Below, piece after piece: positions 26,198-35,540 of a DNA stretch of 61,033 nt. The position numbers were made by a program, and so were the translations under genes. Within the stretch, counting starts at the first letter, position 1; each line of letters starts with the position of its first letter. This DNA comes from Prochlorococcus sp. AG-355-I20 (lineage in GTDB: Bacteria > Cyanobacteriota > Cyanobacteriia > PCC-6307 > Cyanobiaceae): positions 1 through 61,033 of the forward strand of contig QCDM01000007.1 in assembly GCA_003280895.1 (NCBI GenBank). The letters are read 5' to 3'. The notes under the pieces were generated by a model. That model saw nothing but the letters and a program-made list of their open reading frames with translations. It did no database searches and had not been told where the DNA came from.

Positions 26198-28291
26198 ATG
26201 AAGATATTAAATTTTTTATTATTTAGAATTTCATACTTTTTATTTTCAAGAAACTGGTTACAAATTTTAAATAATAATATTAATAATAAAAAATATCTTA
26301 AACGGATTAACTCTCATAAATTTAATAATGATAACTCATTGGATTATTTGGAATATAGAACAAGGAAAAAGTTAAATATAGGCTGGTATTTATTTGGGAT
26401 AAAGCATTATGGAGAAAATGTACGGACTTTTGGGATCTTGAAAGTTGGAGAATATGGATTTAGTCAGTCAAGGCATATGTTTCCAGTTAAAAGGAGATGG
26501 AGAGTGATTAGAGTTAATAATAAAAATCACTTAACACTTAAACTTCTTAACACAAATAAAAAATTAGAAATAAAAGAGTTTTGGCTTATAAAGATACCGT
26601 TTAAGAATGCTATTCAAAGAATAAAAAAAAGAATTTATATTATTAATCCTAATTATATAAAAAAGAGTAAAAGTTTTTCTTATTATTGGAGAATATACAA
26701 TAGGATTTTAAATAATTTAATCAAGAATAATACTATTTCATATAAAACCTGGATCAAAGAAGTTGAAATACCTTTGATTAATGAAATAATAAATCAGAAA
26801 AATAAATTTAAAAAAAACAAGACTTTTTTTAAAGATCAAGATTATGCTAATGCCGAAATAATTGAAAATAATGTTTGGGTATATCCCAAATCTGATATGG
26901 GATATAGACATAAATATGCAGAATTTTTTTATAAAGATGTTATTAAAAAATTTCCTGAAGCAAATCTAATTTATTGCGACGATGACTATTTAAATAGTGA
27001 TGGATCAAGGTTAAATCCTAATTTCAAACCAGCTTGGAATAGAGAATTATTTATGTCGAACGAAAACCTTATCAATTCATTTATAATTTCTTCAGAATTG
27101 TGGAATTGGACAATATGTCAAATTAAAAAAAATAATGATGAAATAAATAAATTTAATTTAATACTAGAAGCCACAAACAAATTAGAAAAGGAAAATAAAC
27201 TTGATTCTATTATTCATATTCCATTAATATTATTTCATATTAGAAAAGAAGAAAATAATCTCAAAGATTTTAATGCTTATAATTCAAATATAGATTATTT
27301 ATATAAATTTCTTAATCGAGAAAAAAAATATTTCGGAGTAATCAATAAAATATATTTTGATAAAGAATATGGGGTCAAAAGATTGACTTGGTCTTATCCA
27401 AAGGGGAAAAAACTTTCTATTATAATTCCTACAAAAGATAAATATAATTTAATTAGTAGTTGTCTTAATTCAATTATTAAATATGATCCGCTATGTTCTA
27501 TAGAGATCTTAATTGTTGATAACAACAGCAAAGATAAAGAATCAATTGAATTTATACATGAATTCAGGAAAATAAATAGCCAACTTAATGTAAGGATACT
27601 TGATTATAAATACTGTTTTAATTATGCAAAAATAAATAATTATGCAGCAAAATATGTTGAGGGAGACGCCATCCTTTTTCTGAATAATGATACTGAATTT
27701 ACTCATAAAGGATGGGGTAAAGAATTAATGTCTAATGCACTTAGGCCAGGAGTTGGATTTGTTGGAGTGAAGCTTATATATAATGACAGTACAATTCAGC
27801 ATGCTGGAGTTATTCTTGGTATTGGAGGAGTTGCTGGTCATTCTCATAAATTCGTAAACTCAAAAAATCCAGGATACTTTAAAAGAATTCAAAGTTGTCA
27901 GGAATATTGTGCTTTAACTGCAGCATGTATGGCAATAAAAATCGAAAACTGGAAAAAATTAAAAGGTTTCGATGATAAAAAATTTAAGGTTAACTATAAT
28001 GATGTTGATGTTTGTTTAAGGGCAAGAGAATTAAAATTAAGAAATATATATCTGCCAAATGTTGTCCTTTATCATCATGAATCTAAGACTAGAGGTAGGC
28101 CAGAATATGCAGAACTAAGAAGGTGGCATAACGAAAAAAGGGATTTACTCTCAAGGTGGGATAAATTAATAAAAAATGATCCATATTATAATCCTAATTT
28201 ATCATTAGTTTATGAAGATTTTAGTATTGGTATTTTAGATAAAAAAAGGATTAAACCAAGATCAATCTTTGATAATATAAAATCAAATTAG
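26198..28291 (+). CDS. Two-part GT2 glycosyltransferase
   Basis: Of 697 residues, about 405-640 form a clear GT2 domain: LSIIIPTKDKYNLISSCLNSI, EILIVDNNSKDKESI, ILFLNNDTEF (DxD-like site), GVKLIYNDSTIQHAGV, and DVDVCLRARE near the end. Residues 225-300 hold remnants of a first GT2-type domain (ANLIYCDDDYLNSDG, NPNFKPAWNRELFMSNE). This arrangement is common in O-antigen and rhamnan glycosyltransferases. Residues 1-200 are basic and unassigned. It follows kpsE by 7 bp and precedes a double-domain unknown protein by 4 bp, so it belongs to the export operon. Sugar specificity cannot be read from the sequence. Confidence 0.88.
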   Translation: MKILNFLLFRISYFLFSRNWLQILNNNINNKKYLKRINSHKFNNDNSLDYLEYRTRKKLNIGWYLFGIKHYGENVRTFGILKVGEYGFSQSRHMFPVKRRWRVIRVNNKNHLTLKLLNTNKKLEIKEFWLIKIPFKNAIQRIKKRIYIINPNYIKKSKSFSYYWRIYNRILNNLIKNNTISYKTWIKEVEIPLINEIINQKNKFKKNKTFFKDQDYANAEIIENNVWVYPKSDMGYRHKYAEFFYKDVIKKFPEANLIYCDDDYLNSDGSRLNPNFKPAWNRELFMSNENLINSFIISSELWNWTICQIKKNNDEINKFNLILEATNKLEKENKLDSIIHIPLILFHIRKEENNLKDFNAYNSNIDYLYKFLNREKKYFGVINKIYFDKEYGVKRLTWSYPKGKKLSIIIPTKDKYNLISSCLNSIIKYDPLCSIEILIVDNNSKDKESIEFIHEFRKINSQLNVRILDYKYCFNYAKINNYAAKYVEGDAILFLNNDTEFTHKGWGKELMSNALRPGVGFVGVKLIYNDSTIQHAGVILGIGGVAGHSHKFVNSKNPGYFKRIQSCQEYCALTAACMAIKIENWKKLKGFDDKKFKVNYNDVDVCLRARELKLRNIYLPNVVLYHHESKTRGRPEYAELRRWHNEKRDLLSRWDKLIKNDPYYNPNLSLVYEDFSIGILDKKRIKPRSIFDNIKSN

Positions 28292-28295
28292 GTAG

Positions 28296-29225
28296 ATGAA
28301 TTTTATTAATTTCAATAAATATAAATACAAAGGAGGTATTGATTCAATAGAGCTACATTCTATTAAAGGATGGATTTTTTCACAAAATAAAATATTTAAT
28401 GAAGTACATATTTATTGTGGCAAAAATCTTTTAGTTAGCTGCAAAATTAATAAGAGAAGAAAAGATATTATTAAGTTATTTAATACCAATCAAGACTGCG
28501 GATTTGAGATTGAATTAAAAAATAACATTTTAAAGCGTTTAAAAAATGAAAAAATAAGCGTAAAGGTTGTTGATTTTGATAAATTAATAAAAAAAAATAT
28601 ATATTTAATTTCTGGACGAAATAAAACTCAAAGAATTTTAAATGAAGCCTTGAGATCTCAATTTCTTGGATCTAGCGGAAATATAGATGGGTTAATGAAT
28701 GATGGATTAATTCATGGATGGGCTAAAAGAAATTCACATAAAAAATATTTAAACATATGGGTTCATTGTGAAAAAAAAAGTGCAAGAATATTAACAGAAT
28801 ACAAAAAAAGAAAAGATTTACCCTCAAAAGGTATTAAAGATACTTCAGGATTTACCATTAATCCAAATCAATTGAGTAATAGATTTTTTAATGAAGAACT
28901 ATGGTTCAGTTTTGATAGAAAAGGGATATTTAAATTAAGACAAGAAAATAAATTGATTTTAAATCAATATAAATTAGAACAGACCCAATCAAATAATTTC
29001 TTATCTATTGAAAAGATTAATGAAAAATTATCAATGAATAATAGCGATAATTCAGAATTTAATAAAGATAAAAATATAATGAGTCATGATATTAAAGAAA
29101 TTGAAAAAAATCTTATTAATTTTAAATTACTACTTAATAAATTTGAAAATAAAATAATAAAAGATAAAACTAAGATAAACTTTCTAATAAGATTTTATAG
29201 AAAGTTTGTTCTTTTTAAAAAATAA
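28296..29225 (+). CDS. Double 'GWA'-domain protein of unknown function
   Basis: The 309-residue protein has two related domains. The first has GGIDSIELHSIKGWIF, HIYCGKNLLVSCK, RRKDI and GFEIEL (13-80). The second has GNIDGLMNDGLIHGWA, LNIWVHCE, KRKDL and a closing LWFSFDRKGIFKL (127-215). The tail (about 265-300) is predicted coiled coil. The gene at 35541 encodes the same architecture. I recall this G-I-D...I-GWA... pattern from segments attached to bacterial glycosyltransferases, so a glycan-binding or scaffolding beta-sandwich is possible but unproven. It ends the export operon. Confidence 0.75.
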   Translation: MNFINFNKYKYKGGIDSIELHSIKGWIFSQNKIFNEVHIYCGKNLLVSCKINKRRKDIIKLFNTNQDCGFEIELKNNILKRLKNEKISVKVVDFDKLIKKNIYLISGRNKTQRILNEALRSQFLGSSGNIDGLMNDGLIHGWAKRNSHKKYLNIWVHCEKKSARILTEYKKRKDLPSKGIKDTSGFTINPNQLSNRFFNEELWFSFDRKGIFKLRQENKLILNQYKLEQTQSNNFLSIEKINEKLSMNNSDNSEFNKDKNIMSHDIKEIEKNLINFKLLLNKFENKIIKDKTKINFLIRFYRKFVLFKK

Positions 29226-29280
29226 TTTGATTAAAAAAAAGTAATTATAAATATTTTTTATAAAAGAAAATTCTATATTC

Positions 29281-30609
29281 TCAATTATTTAAAACTTTAT
29301 ATATTAAGATTTCAGCTTTTTTAATTTCTTTATTCTGTTTTTTAATTAATGAATAATATGAACTTATTTTAGAGTTTAGATTTTCAATTTTATTAATAAG
29401 ATAAAACTCATTTTCTTTAAGTAAATGATTTTCTTTTTCCAATAATTTATTTTTATTTATTAATTTTTCAAATTTGCTATTTTCGGATTCATGTCTTTTA
29501 AAAAAATATTCTTCATTTTGTTGAATTTTATTTACTATTAATGTCTGTTCTTTAAATATTTTATTAAATTTATTAAAAAGGGATATAAATAAATTATTTT
29601 GATCAAGTAGCTCAGATTCATTTTTATAAATTAATTCATTAAAATGATTTTTAAATTGCTCAAATTTCACGCTAGTTTTTTTTACAATATTTATAACCTC
29701 TATAGTTAGATTTTTTTCTTTACTTAAATAATTTACTTTTTCTTGAAGATTATTATTAATTAATTGATTCTTTAATAATTCATTTTCGAGAGAAATTAAT
29801 TTTAATTTTAAATTTTTATTTAATTCATCATTAAAAGAACTAAAAGAAAGTTTATGATTAATATTTTTTATATATTTATCATTTACTAAACTTGATTTTT
29901 TCGAAATAAAAATAAACCACTTTTTATGATTCCCCGGAATGGTTAATTTTCTTGAAAGTTTTAAATCTCCTTGTTGACTTAGAATAATTGGTTTAAGATC
30001 TTTATCAAAGTAAAATAACTTTCCCTCTTTAGGGCTATATCTAAAATTATATTGATGAAAGCCTTCCCAATTCTCTTCAATAGCTTCATCTTCAAAACCT
30101 TGAACAATTAAATATCCTTCTGGGTTACATGCTCTTACTAATTTATTAAAAACAATTTGGGGGTCTTGACTATGGTCAATTGCATTAGATATGTGAACAA
30201 TGTCGAATTTTTCTTCAAAATTTATAAATTCTCCACCGAAAGAAATCGGTGGATTTATTTTATTCTTTTTATAATCAAAAATTAATTCATATAAAGCCCC
30301 TAAAGGATCAACAGTTGTTATTTTTTCTTTATCAATAGTTCCAATCAATTGAGATACTGGGCCAGAACCTACGTCCAATACTTCTAAAAAACCTTTGCTT
30401 TTGTCTAAATTTTTAATAAATTCATGCACATATGTTTGAAGCTGATTTGTTTTTTGATAATTAGACAACCAATTAGTATTAAACTCCTCTGAGTTTACAA
30501 AATCCTTCCAAAATCTTAATTCATCTGATATTCCCACCATCGTTAATCTATCTAATAAATTTAATTTATTTTTATTATTTGTTTCTTCATCACTGAAATT
30601 TACTTTCAT
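29281..30609 (-). CDS. SAM methyltransferase with long C-terminal coiled coil
   Basis: Residues 70-200 are a class I methyltransferase: FLEVLDVGSGPVSQLIG (motif I), TTVDPLGALYEL, DIVHISNAIDHSQDP (motif IV) and GYLIVQGFEDE. A short domain with HKKWFIFISKK ends near 240, then residues 250-442 are almost entirely heptad-rich coiled coil (SLENELLKNQLINNNLQEKV and similar). This is the architecture of WbdD, which caps a growing O-antigen and uses a coiled coil as a length ruler, except that no kinase domain is visible. It is encoded opposite to both flanking genes. A chain-terminating methyltransferase is my inference. Confidence 0.8.
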   Translation of the reverse strand: MKVNFSDEETNNKNKLNLLDRLTMVGISDELRFWKDFVNSEEFNTNWLSNYQKTNQLQTYVHEFIKNLDKSKGFLEVLDVGSGPVSQLIGTIDKEKITTVDPLGALYELIFDYKKNKINPPISFGGEFINFEEKFDIVHISNAIDHSQDPQIVFNKLVRACNPEGYLIVQGFEDEAIEENWEGFHQYNFRYSPKEGKLFYFDKDLKPIILSQQGDLKLSRKLTIPGNHKKWFIFISKKSSLVNDKYIKNINHKLSFSSFNDELNKNLKLKLISLENELLKNQLINNNLQEKVNYLSKEKNLTIEVINIVKKTSVKFEQFKNHFNELIYKNESELLDQNNLFISLFNKFNKIFKEQTLIVNKIQQNEEYFFKRHESENSKFEKLINKNKLLEKENHLLKENEFYLINKIENLNSKISSYYSLIKKQNKEIKKAEILIYKVLNN

Positions 30610-30876
30610 AGTTTGGAATTGAATTTAAATTTTATTTATATTATCATCTTTAAATTAAATTAATTCTAGATTAATAAAAAATTTGTATATCTTTGGCGAG
30701 TAAATAATATTTACTTTTTCAAATTGTTTTTTGCTTTATACCCTCTCACTTTATACCATTAAAATATTTTATTTATGAAAAAGTAGATATTTAGTAATTG
30801 ATAAAATTTTTATAGATTAATGAAAAAAGAAGATATAGGATGTTACCATAGCTAACTAATATTAACAACAAAGAAA

Positions 30877-33786
30877 GTGGACTTGAATGAGCATAAAAGT
30901 TTATATAAAACTTTTAAAAGCTATATTCATGATAAAAATGAGACAAAAGCAAGAGAATTCGCCTTACTTTTGATAAGCAGTGATTACCCAAGAATTTTAA
31001 AAAAAGATGCTTTAAAATTTCTTAATGAAAATGAATTTGATTCATTAGATAAAGATAATAATTCCAATATTGCTAATAAAAATTTATATAATTTTGTTAA
31101 TAAATTAAATTCTTCTAAACCAAAGAATTTTTTAGATGATAATTCATGGTACCCATGGAGACTTTACGATTTCTTAAATAAAGAAAAAAAATTTATAAAT
31201 AATCAACATAAATATTCTCAAGAAAACTATATTAATGAATACTTAAACAATGGCACTAATGTTTTAAAGGTTTTTAATGATATTGATACAGATCTGATTA
31301 GTAATTATATTAAACCCTTTTTTGACTATAGTTTTTACAGAACTTATCCAGATTTAAGAGAATGGAAAGATAATGATTTATTAACTCATTATGTTATTAG
31401 AGCATCAGAAGAGGAAAAACGTAGCCCTAATTCATTATTTGATAATCAGTATTTTGTTAATCTTTATCCATGGGTATGTGAATTAAAAATTAACCCCTTA
31501 TTTATTTTTTTAATTTGGCCAGAACAATTTAAAAATTTTCAAACATCAATCCTAAGAAAATATCAAATAAATCTTCCTGGAATTTCAATAAACTCAAAAA
31601 TGAGTTGGGCTTGCCAAAGTTACCATAAGATCAATAATCCAGATCTCATTAATTTTGAAAGAGTTAATTATTTAGTTAATACAGTTAGCAGTATAGATAG
31701 ACGAATTAATCCTACAAATAAATCATTAAATCTTCATATCGTAATACCAGACTTTTCAAAAGGAGGTGGAGGCCATATGACAATTTTCCGAATGATCAAA
31801 CATCTTGAAGATTTTGGACATAAATTTCATATTTGGATAAAAGATTACAATAAACAAAATCATAAATTTGGTCCCCAAAAAACGATTAGAAATCATTTTC
31901 AAGATATTAAAGCTCAGGTGTCAGAATTAAATACTCACTTTGCTTATGCACATGGTGATGGATTAATTGCGACCAGTTGGGATACTGTTGAAATAGTTTT
32001 GAATCACAAAAGTTTTCTTGAAAAGTTTTATTTAGTTCAAGATTACGAACCATTTTTCTTTGCAAAAGGATCAGAATTTATCAAGGCTGAAGAGACATAC
32101 AAAAAGAATATTAAAACAATTTGTGCAAGTAAATGGCTAGATAGATTAATGAGAGAAAACTTTCAGAAAGATTCTTGTTTTTTTAATTTATCATTTAATA
32201 AAGAAATTTATTTTCCAAAAAATATTAAGAAAGAAAAACGCTCCTTAACAAATAAAACGGTTGTCCGTATAGCGGTTTATTCAAGAATTTTTACTAGTAG
32301 ACGTGCAGTTGAATTAGCAATAGAAGGTCTACAAGAGTTAAGCAAAGAAAATTATTCAATTTGTATTGATTTGTTTGGAATAGCAAAAGGATTAGTAAAA
32401 CTTCCTATAAATATGGAAGGCATAGATCATGGGATTTTATCTCCAGAAGAACTTTCTGATTTATATTCTAAATGTGATTTAGGTTTAACTTTTTCTTGTA
32501 CAAATTATGCCTTGGTTCCTCAAGAAATGATGGCTTGCAAATTACCAGTTATTGAAATTGATATAGAAAGTAATAGAGAAATTTACCCAAGCGGAGTAGT
32601 TAAACTAGCTTACCCTACCCCTAAAGGAATTTGCAAAGCAATTACAGAGATGATAGACAATAATGCTGAAAGAGAACAAATTATAAATAATGCACTTGAT
32701 TGGGTAAATTCTTCAAGTTGGGAGAATTCTTTTAATATCGTCAATAAGTTTATTTCGGAAAATATATATAAAGCTTCTAATAAAATTAATCTTCCAAAAA
32801 ATATGTCTGAAAGATATCTCAAAAATGAATTCAAAATTATAAGAGAGCCTAAAGAAAATAATTATCTTGCAACAATTGTAATTCCTACTTTCAACGGTGG
32901 AGATTTATTAATCAATTGTATATCAAAATTGATAAGACAAAAAACAGATTTTAATTTTGAGATACTTATAATAGATAGCTGTTCTTTTGATGAAAGTATT
33001 GAAAAGATTCCTCAAGATGAAAGAATATCAATTTATGAAATTCCTCAAAAAGAATTCCAACATGGTAGAACAAGAAATTTAGCTATCTCTCTAGCTAAAG
33101 GGGAATTTATATCTTTTCTTACTCAGGATGCAATACCTATTAATAATTATTGGCTTAAAAACATAATTGCTCCATTTATAAATGATAAAAATATTTGTGC
33201 TGTCTTTGGTAAACATACCTCACATAGTAATCATCCAGAATATATAAAAGAAGAAATTGAATCTCACTTCAATCAATTTAATATTAAAAATAATTATAAA
33301 AAAGAAGATAATCTTAGAAAGTATTATTTAAATGATGTTAGTTATAGACAAAATCTTCATTATTATTCAGATAATAATTCTTGTTTAAGAAAGAGTGAAT
33401 GGTTAAACTTCCCATATCATGATGTAGATTATGGGGAAGATCAACTTTATGCAGATTGGATTATACAAATAAATAAGACTAAATCTTATGCATCAAATGC
33501 ATTGGTTTCCCATAGCCATGATTATTCTGTAGAAGATGAATATTATAGAAGTGAAACAGAAGCTTATTTCTTTTTTAAATACTTTGGATATGACCTATCA
33601 CAAAATAGACTTGATACTGAAAAAACTATTGAAAATTTTGCCAGAGAATTTTTAAACAGTGATAAGAAATATTATGATACATTTGATATAGAAAAAAAAC
33701 TTAAAAAGATTAGGGCAAAATTAGAAGGATACATTTCAGGAGTTGAGAAATTTAAAAATGAATTGATTGGGAACAGATTTATTTAA
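30877..33786 (+). CDS. Large GT4-GT2 double glycosyltransferase, WsaF-like
   Basis: The 969 residues start at GTG 30877. Residues 146-222 are a module (YPDLREW, LTHYVIRASEEEKRSPN, LYPW, LKINPLFIFLIW) shared with the ATPase at 23676. Residues 285-640 are GT4-like, opening with HIVIPDFSKGGGGHMTIFRM and later LFGIAKGL, GILSPEELSDLYSKCDLGL and ALVPQEMMACKLPVIE. This resembles WsaF, a rhamnosyltransferase. Residues 668-969 are GT2: ATIVIPTFNGGDLLINCI, FQHGRTRNLAISLAKGEF and SFLTQDAIP; the HGxTRN block is common in rhamnosyltransferases. A rhamnose donor fits the upstream rfb genes. It probably builds a two-linkage repeat. Confidence 0.9.
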   Translation: MDLNEHKSLYKTFKSYIHDKNETKAREFALLLISSDYPRILKKDALKFLNENEFDSLDKDNNSNIANKNLYNFVNKLNSSKPKNFLDDNSWYPWRLYDFLNKEKKFINNQHKYSQENYINEYLNNGTNVLKVFNDIDTDLISNYIKPFFDYSFYRTYPDLREWKDNDLLTHYVIRASEEEKRSPNSLFDNQYFVNLYPWVCELKINPLFIFLIWPEQFKNFQTSILRKYQINLPGISINSKMSWACQSYHKINNPDLINFERVNYLVNTVSSIDRRINPTNKSLNLHIVIPDFSKGGGGHMTIFRMIKHLEDFGHKFHIWIKDYNKQNHKFGPQKTIRNHFQDIKAQVSELNTHFAYAHGDGLIATSWDTVEIVLNHKSFLEKFYLVQDYEPFFFAKGSEFIKAEETYKKNIKTICASKWLDRLMRENFQKDSCFFNLSFNKEIYFPKNIKKEKRSLTNKTVVRIAVYSRIFTSRRAVELAIEGLQELSKENYSICIDLFGIAKGLVKLPINMEGIDHGILSPEELSDLYSKCDLGLTFSCTNYALVPQEMMACKLPVIEIDIESNREIYPSGVVKLAYPTPKGICKAITEMIDNNAEREQIINNALDWVNSSSWENSFNIVNKFISENIYKASNKINLPKNMSERYLKNEFKIIREPKENNYLATIVIPTFNGGDLLINCISKLIRQKTDFNFEILIIDSCSFDESIEKIPQDERISIYEIPQKEFQHGRTRNLAISLAKGEFISFLTQDAIPINNYWLKNIIAPFINDKNICAVFGKHTSHSNHPEYIKEEIESHFNQFNIKNNYKKEDNLRKYYLNDVSYRQNLHYYSDNNSCLRKSEWLNFPYHDVDYGEDQLYADWIIQINKTKSYASNALVSHSHDYSVEDEYYRSETEAYFFFKYFGYDLSQNRLDTEKTIENFAREFLNSDKKYYDTFDIEKKLKKIRAKLEGYISGVEKFKNELIGNRFI

Positions 33787-33850
33787 TTAAATAAAAATAA
33801 TAATGTTATAAATAACTGTTTAAAATGATAATATTTAAAAAAAAGGATTA

Positions 33851-34576
33851 ATGAAAAATAAAAATATTATTAATTTGTTGATTGGTTTACCTAATACCTT
33901 TAGAGAAATTCCTATTGGCAAAACAATTATTACTGATGGATCGCAAAAAAGAATTGATGATTTTATTGAAAATAATTGCTGTAATAATATAATTTTTAGA
34001 AACGTTGTTTTTGATAATGTTTCTAATTTTAGGGATATAAAAAAAGTTGACAAAGAAAACTATAAAAAACCAACTTTGAATGTATCAATTAATTGGAATA
34101 TATATAATGATAAAAGACTTGATGGTTTTTTTGATAAAAAATTAATTGCAAATAATTATCCAAATTCAAGAATTACTTCAAAAATTAATTTAGAGACTTT
34201 GACCATATATCAATTTATAAATTCTGAGAGAGAATTTATTAATGAAGACACATTGATAAATATTTATATTCGACAAGGTATTCCAAAAAATATTTTAGAA
34301 GGAGCTAAGTCTAAATTTAATCAGATTAATAAAATTTTTATTGATTTACCATTAGGTTTATCAAGGTATATATATGATGCAAAAGATTATCTTATTAATA
34401 ATGGTTTTAAAAATCAATATGGGGAAGAAAATACTTGGAAAATGGACGAAACAAATAACTTAAAAAGGGAATTAAAAAAGCTCAAGAAAAATATTAGTGA
34501 ACTAGAAAAAAAATCCAAATTAAAAGAGGAAGAATATTTATCAGAAATCAAAAATCTTAAAGAAAAAATATTTTGA
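33851..34576 (+). CDS. FkbM-like protein with coiled-coil tail
   Basis: Of 241 residues, about 125-190 resemble the C-terminal part of an FkbM-type methyltransferase. IYIRQGIPKNILEGAKSKF matches the usual KIDxQGxExxVLxGA block, but the acidic residue of DxQG is replaced. The following INKIFIDLPL and LINNGF also fit. The N-terminal SAM-binding motif is not recognisable, so activity is doubtful. Residues 203-241 are a highly charged coiled coil (LKRELKKLKKNISELEKK). The gene is 65 bp after the large glycosyltransferase and probably co-transcribed with it. Confidence 0.5.
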   Translation: MKNKNIINLLIGLPNTFREIPIGKTIITDGSQKRIDDFIENNCCNNIIFRNVVFDNVSNFRDIKKVDKENYKKPTLNVSINWNIYNDKRLDGFFDKKLIANNYPNSRITSKINLETLTIYQFINSEREFINEDTLINIYIRQGIPKNILEGAKSKFNQINKIFIDLPLGLSRYIYDAKDYLINNGFKNQYGEENTWKMDETNNLKRELKKLKKNISELEKKSKLKEEEYLSEIKNLKEKIF

Positions 34577-34694
34577 ATATCTTAAACTGTAAATTAAATA
34601 ATACATTTAAAATTGGTATTAAAATAATTGAAAAAGATTTATTATAAAAGATATAATTTAAAATATATTTTTTAATCTAATTAATTAAATACAA

Positions 34695-35504
34695 ATGTTT
34701 TATTGGTATTCACCACTCATATTAAGTGATCAAACACTTCAATATTTAAAAAAAAGAGATATATTAAATTTCGAGGGATCAATTGAAGACTTACCTGAAA
34801 ACTCTTTGATTATCTATAACCCACCAGAAAAAATAATTAAAGATTTTATTGAAAAAGATACTAAAGAATCAGAAATTTTAAATTATTTAGAGGTATTTAT
34901 TAATGAAATTAAAGAATCTTTTAAAAATAAAAATTTTATCTATATATCTGAATGGAGATTGCAGTATCTTCCTTTTGATATAGAAAACTTTGAGAAATAT
35001 TTTCTTAATTCTCAAAAAGAAAATAAAGATATCTCGATTAACAAAAATATCAAGGTGCCTAATTATGACTATTTTATTAATTTTTTAACCAATGAAATCA
35101 TAAATTATTTTCCAATTATATTATCTTTATATAAAGATTTAGAGCTAAAAGGAATAATATATAACAGTCAATTAGATCTAGAAATAATGGAAAGATTAAA
35201 TATATTATCAACAAAAGATAATATACTTTTTAAATTAATTAATACTTCAAAAAATATATTTTCAGAAAATCTAGAATTGACAAAAAAAAATATTTCTTTA
35301 AAAGAGGCAAATAAAAAAGTTTCCTTAGAGAGAGAAGAAATAAAATTAGCAAAAAAAGAAATAAACACAGTCAGGAAGGAACTCGAAGAGGTAAAAATTG
35401 AATTAGATGTATACTACAATTTATACAGAAAATATAAGTCATCATCATTAGAGTCAGTTTCTCAAATAAAAAGATTTCTAAATTTAATTAAAGAAAAAAA
35501 ATAA
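34695..35504 (+). CDS. Unrecognised protein with C-terminal coiled coil
   Basis: I do not recognise this 269-residue family. It opens with FYWYSPLILSDQTLQYL and has a middle region rich in Phe, Tyr and Asn (ESFKNKNFIYISEWRLQYL). From about residue 195 to 245 a charged heptad pattern forms a coiled coil (SLEREEIKLAKKEINTVRKE). There is no signal peptide or membrane segment. Its position behind the FkbM-like coiled-coil gene, on the same strand within the glycan locus, suggests a role in glycan assembly. The shared coiled-coil tails could mediate complex formation. Confidence 0.7.
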   Translation: MFYWYSPLILSDQTLQYLKKRDILNFEGSIEDLPENSLIIYNPPEKIIKDFIEKDTKESEILNYLEVFINEIKESFKNKNFIYISEWRLQYLPFDIENFEKYFLNSQKENKDISINKNIKVPNYDYFINFLTNEIINYFPIILSLYKDLELKGIIYNSQLDLEIMERLNILSTKDNILFKLINTSKNIFSENLELTKKNISLKEANKKVSLEREEIKLAKKEINTVRKELEEVKIELDVYYNLYRKYKSSSLESVSQIKRFLNLIKEKK

Positions 35505-35540
35505 GAAACTTTTGCATATTAATTTTATTCACCGCAAAAT

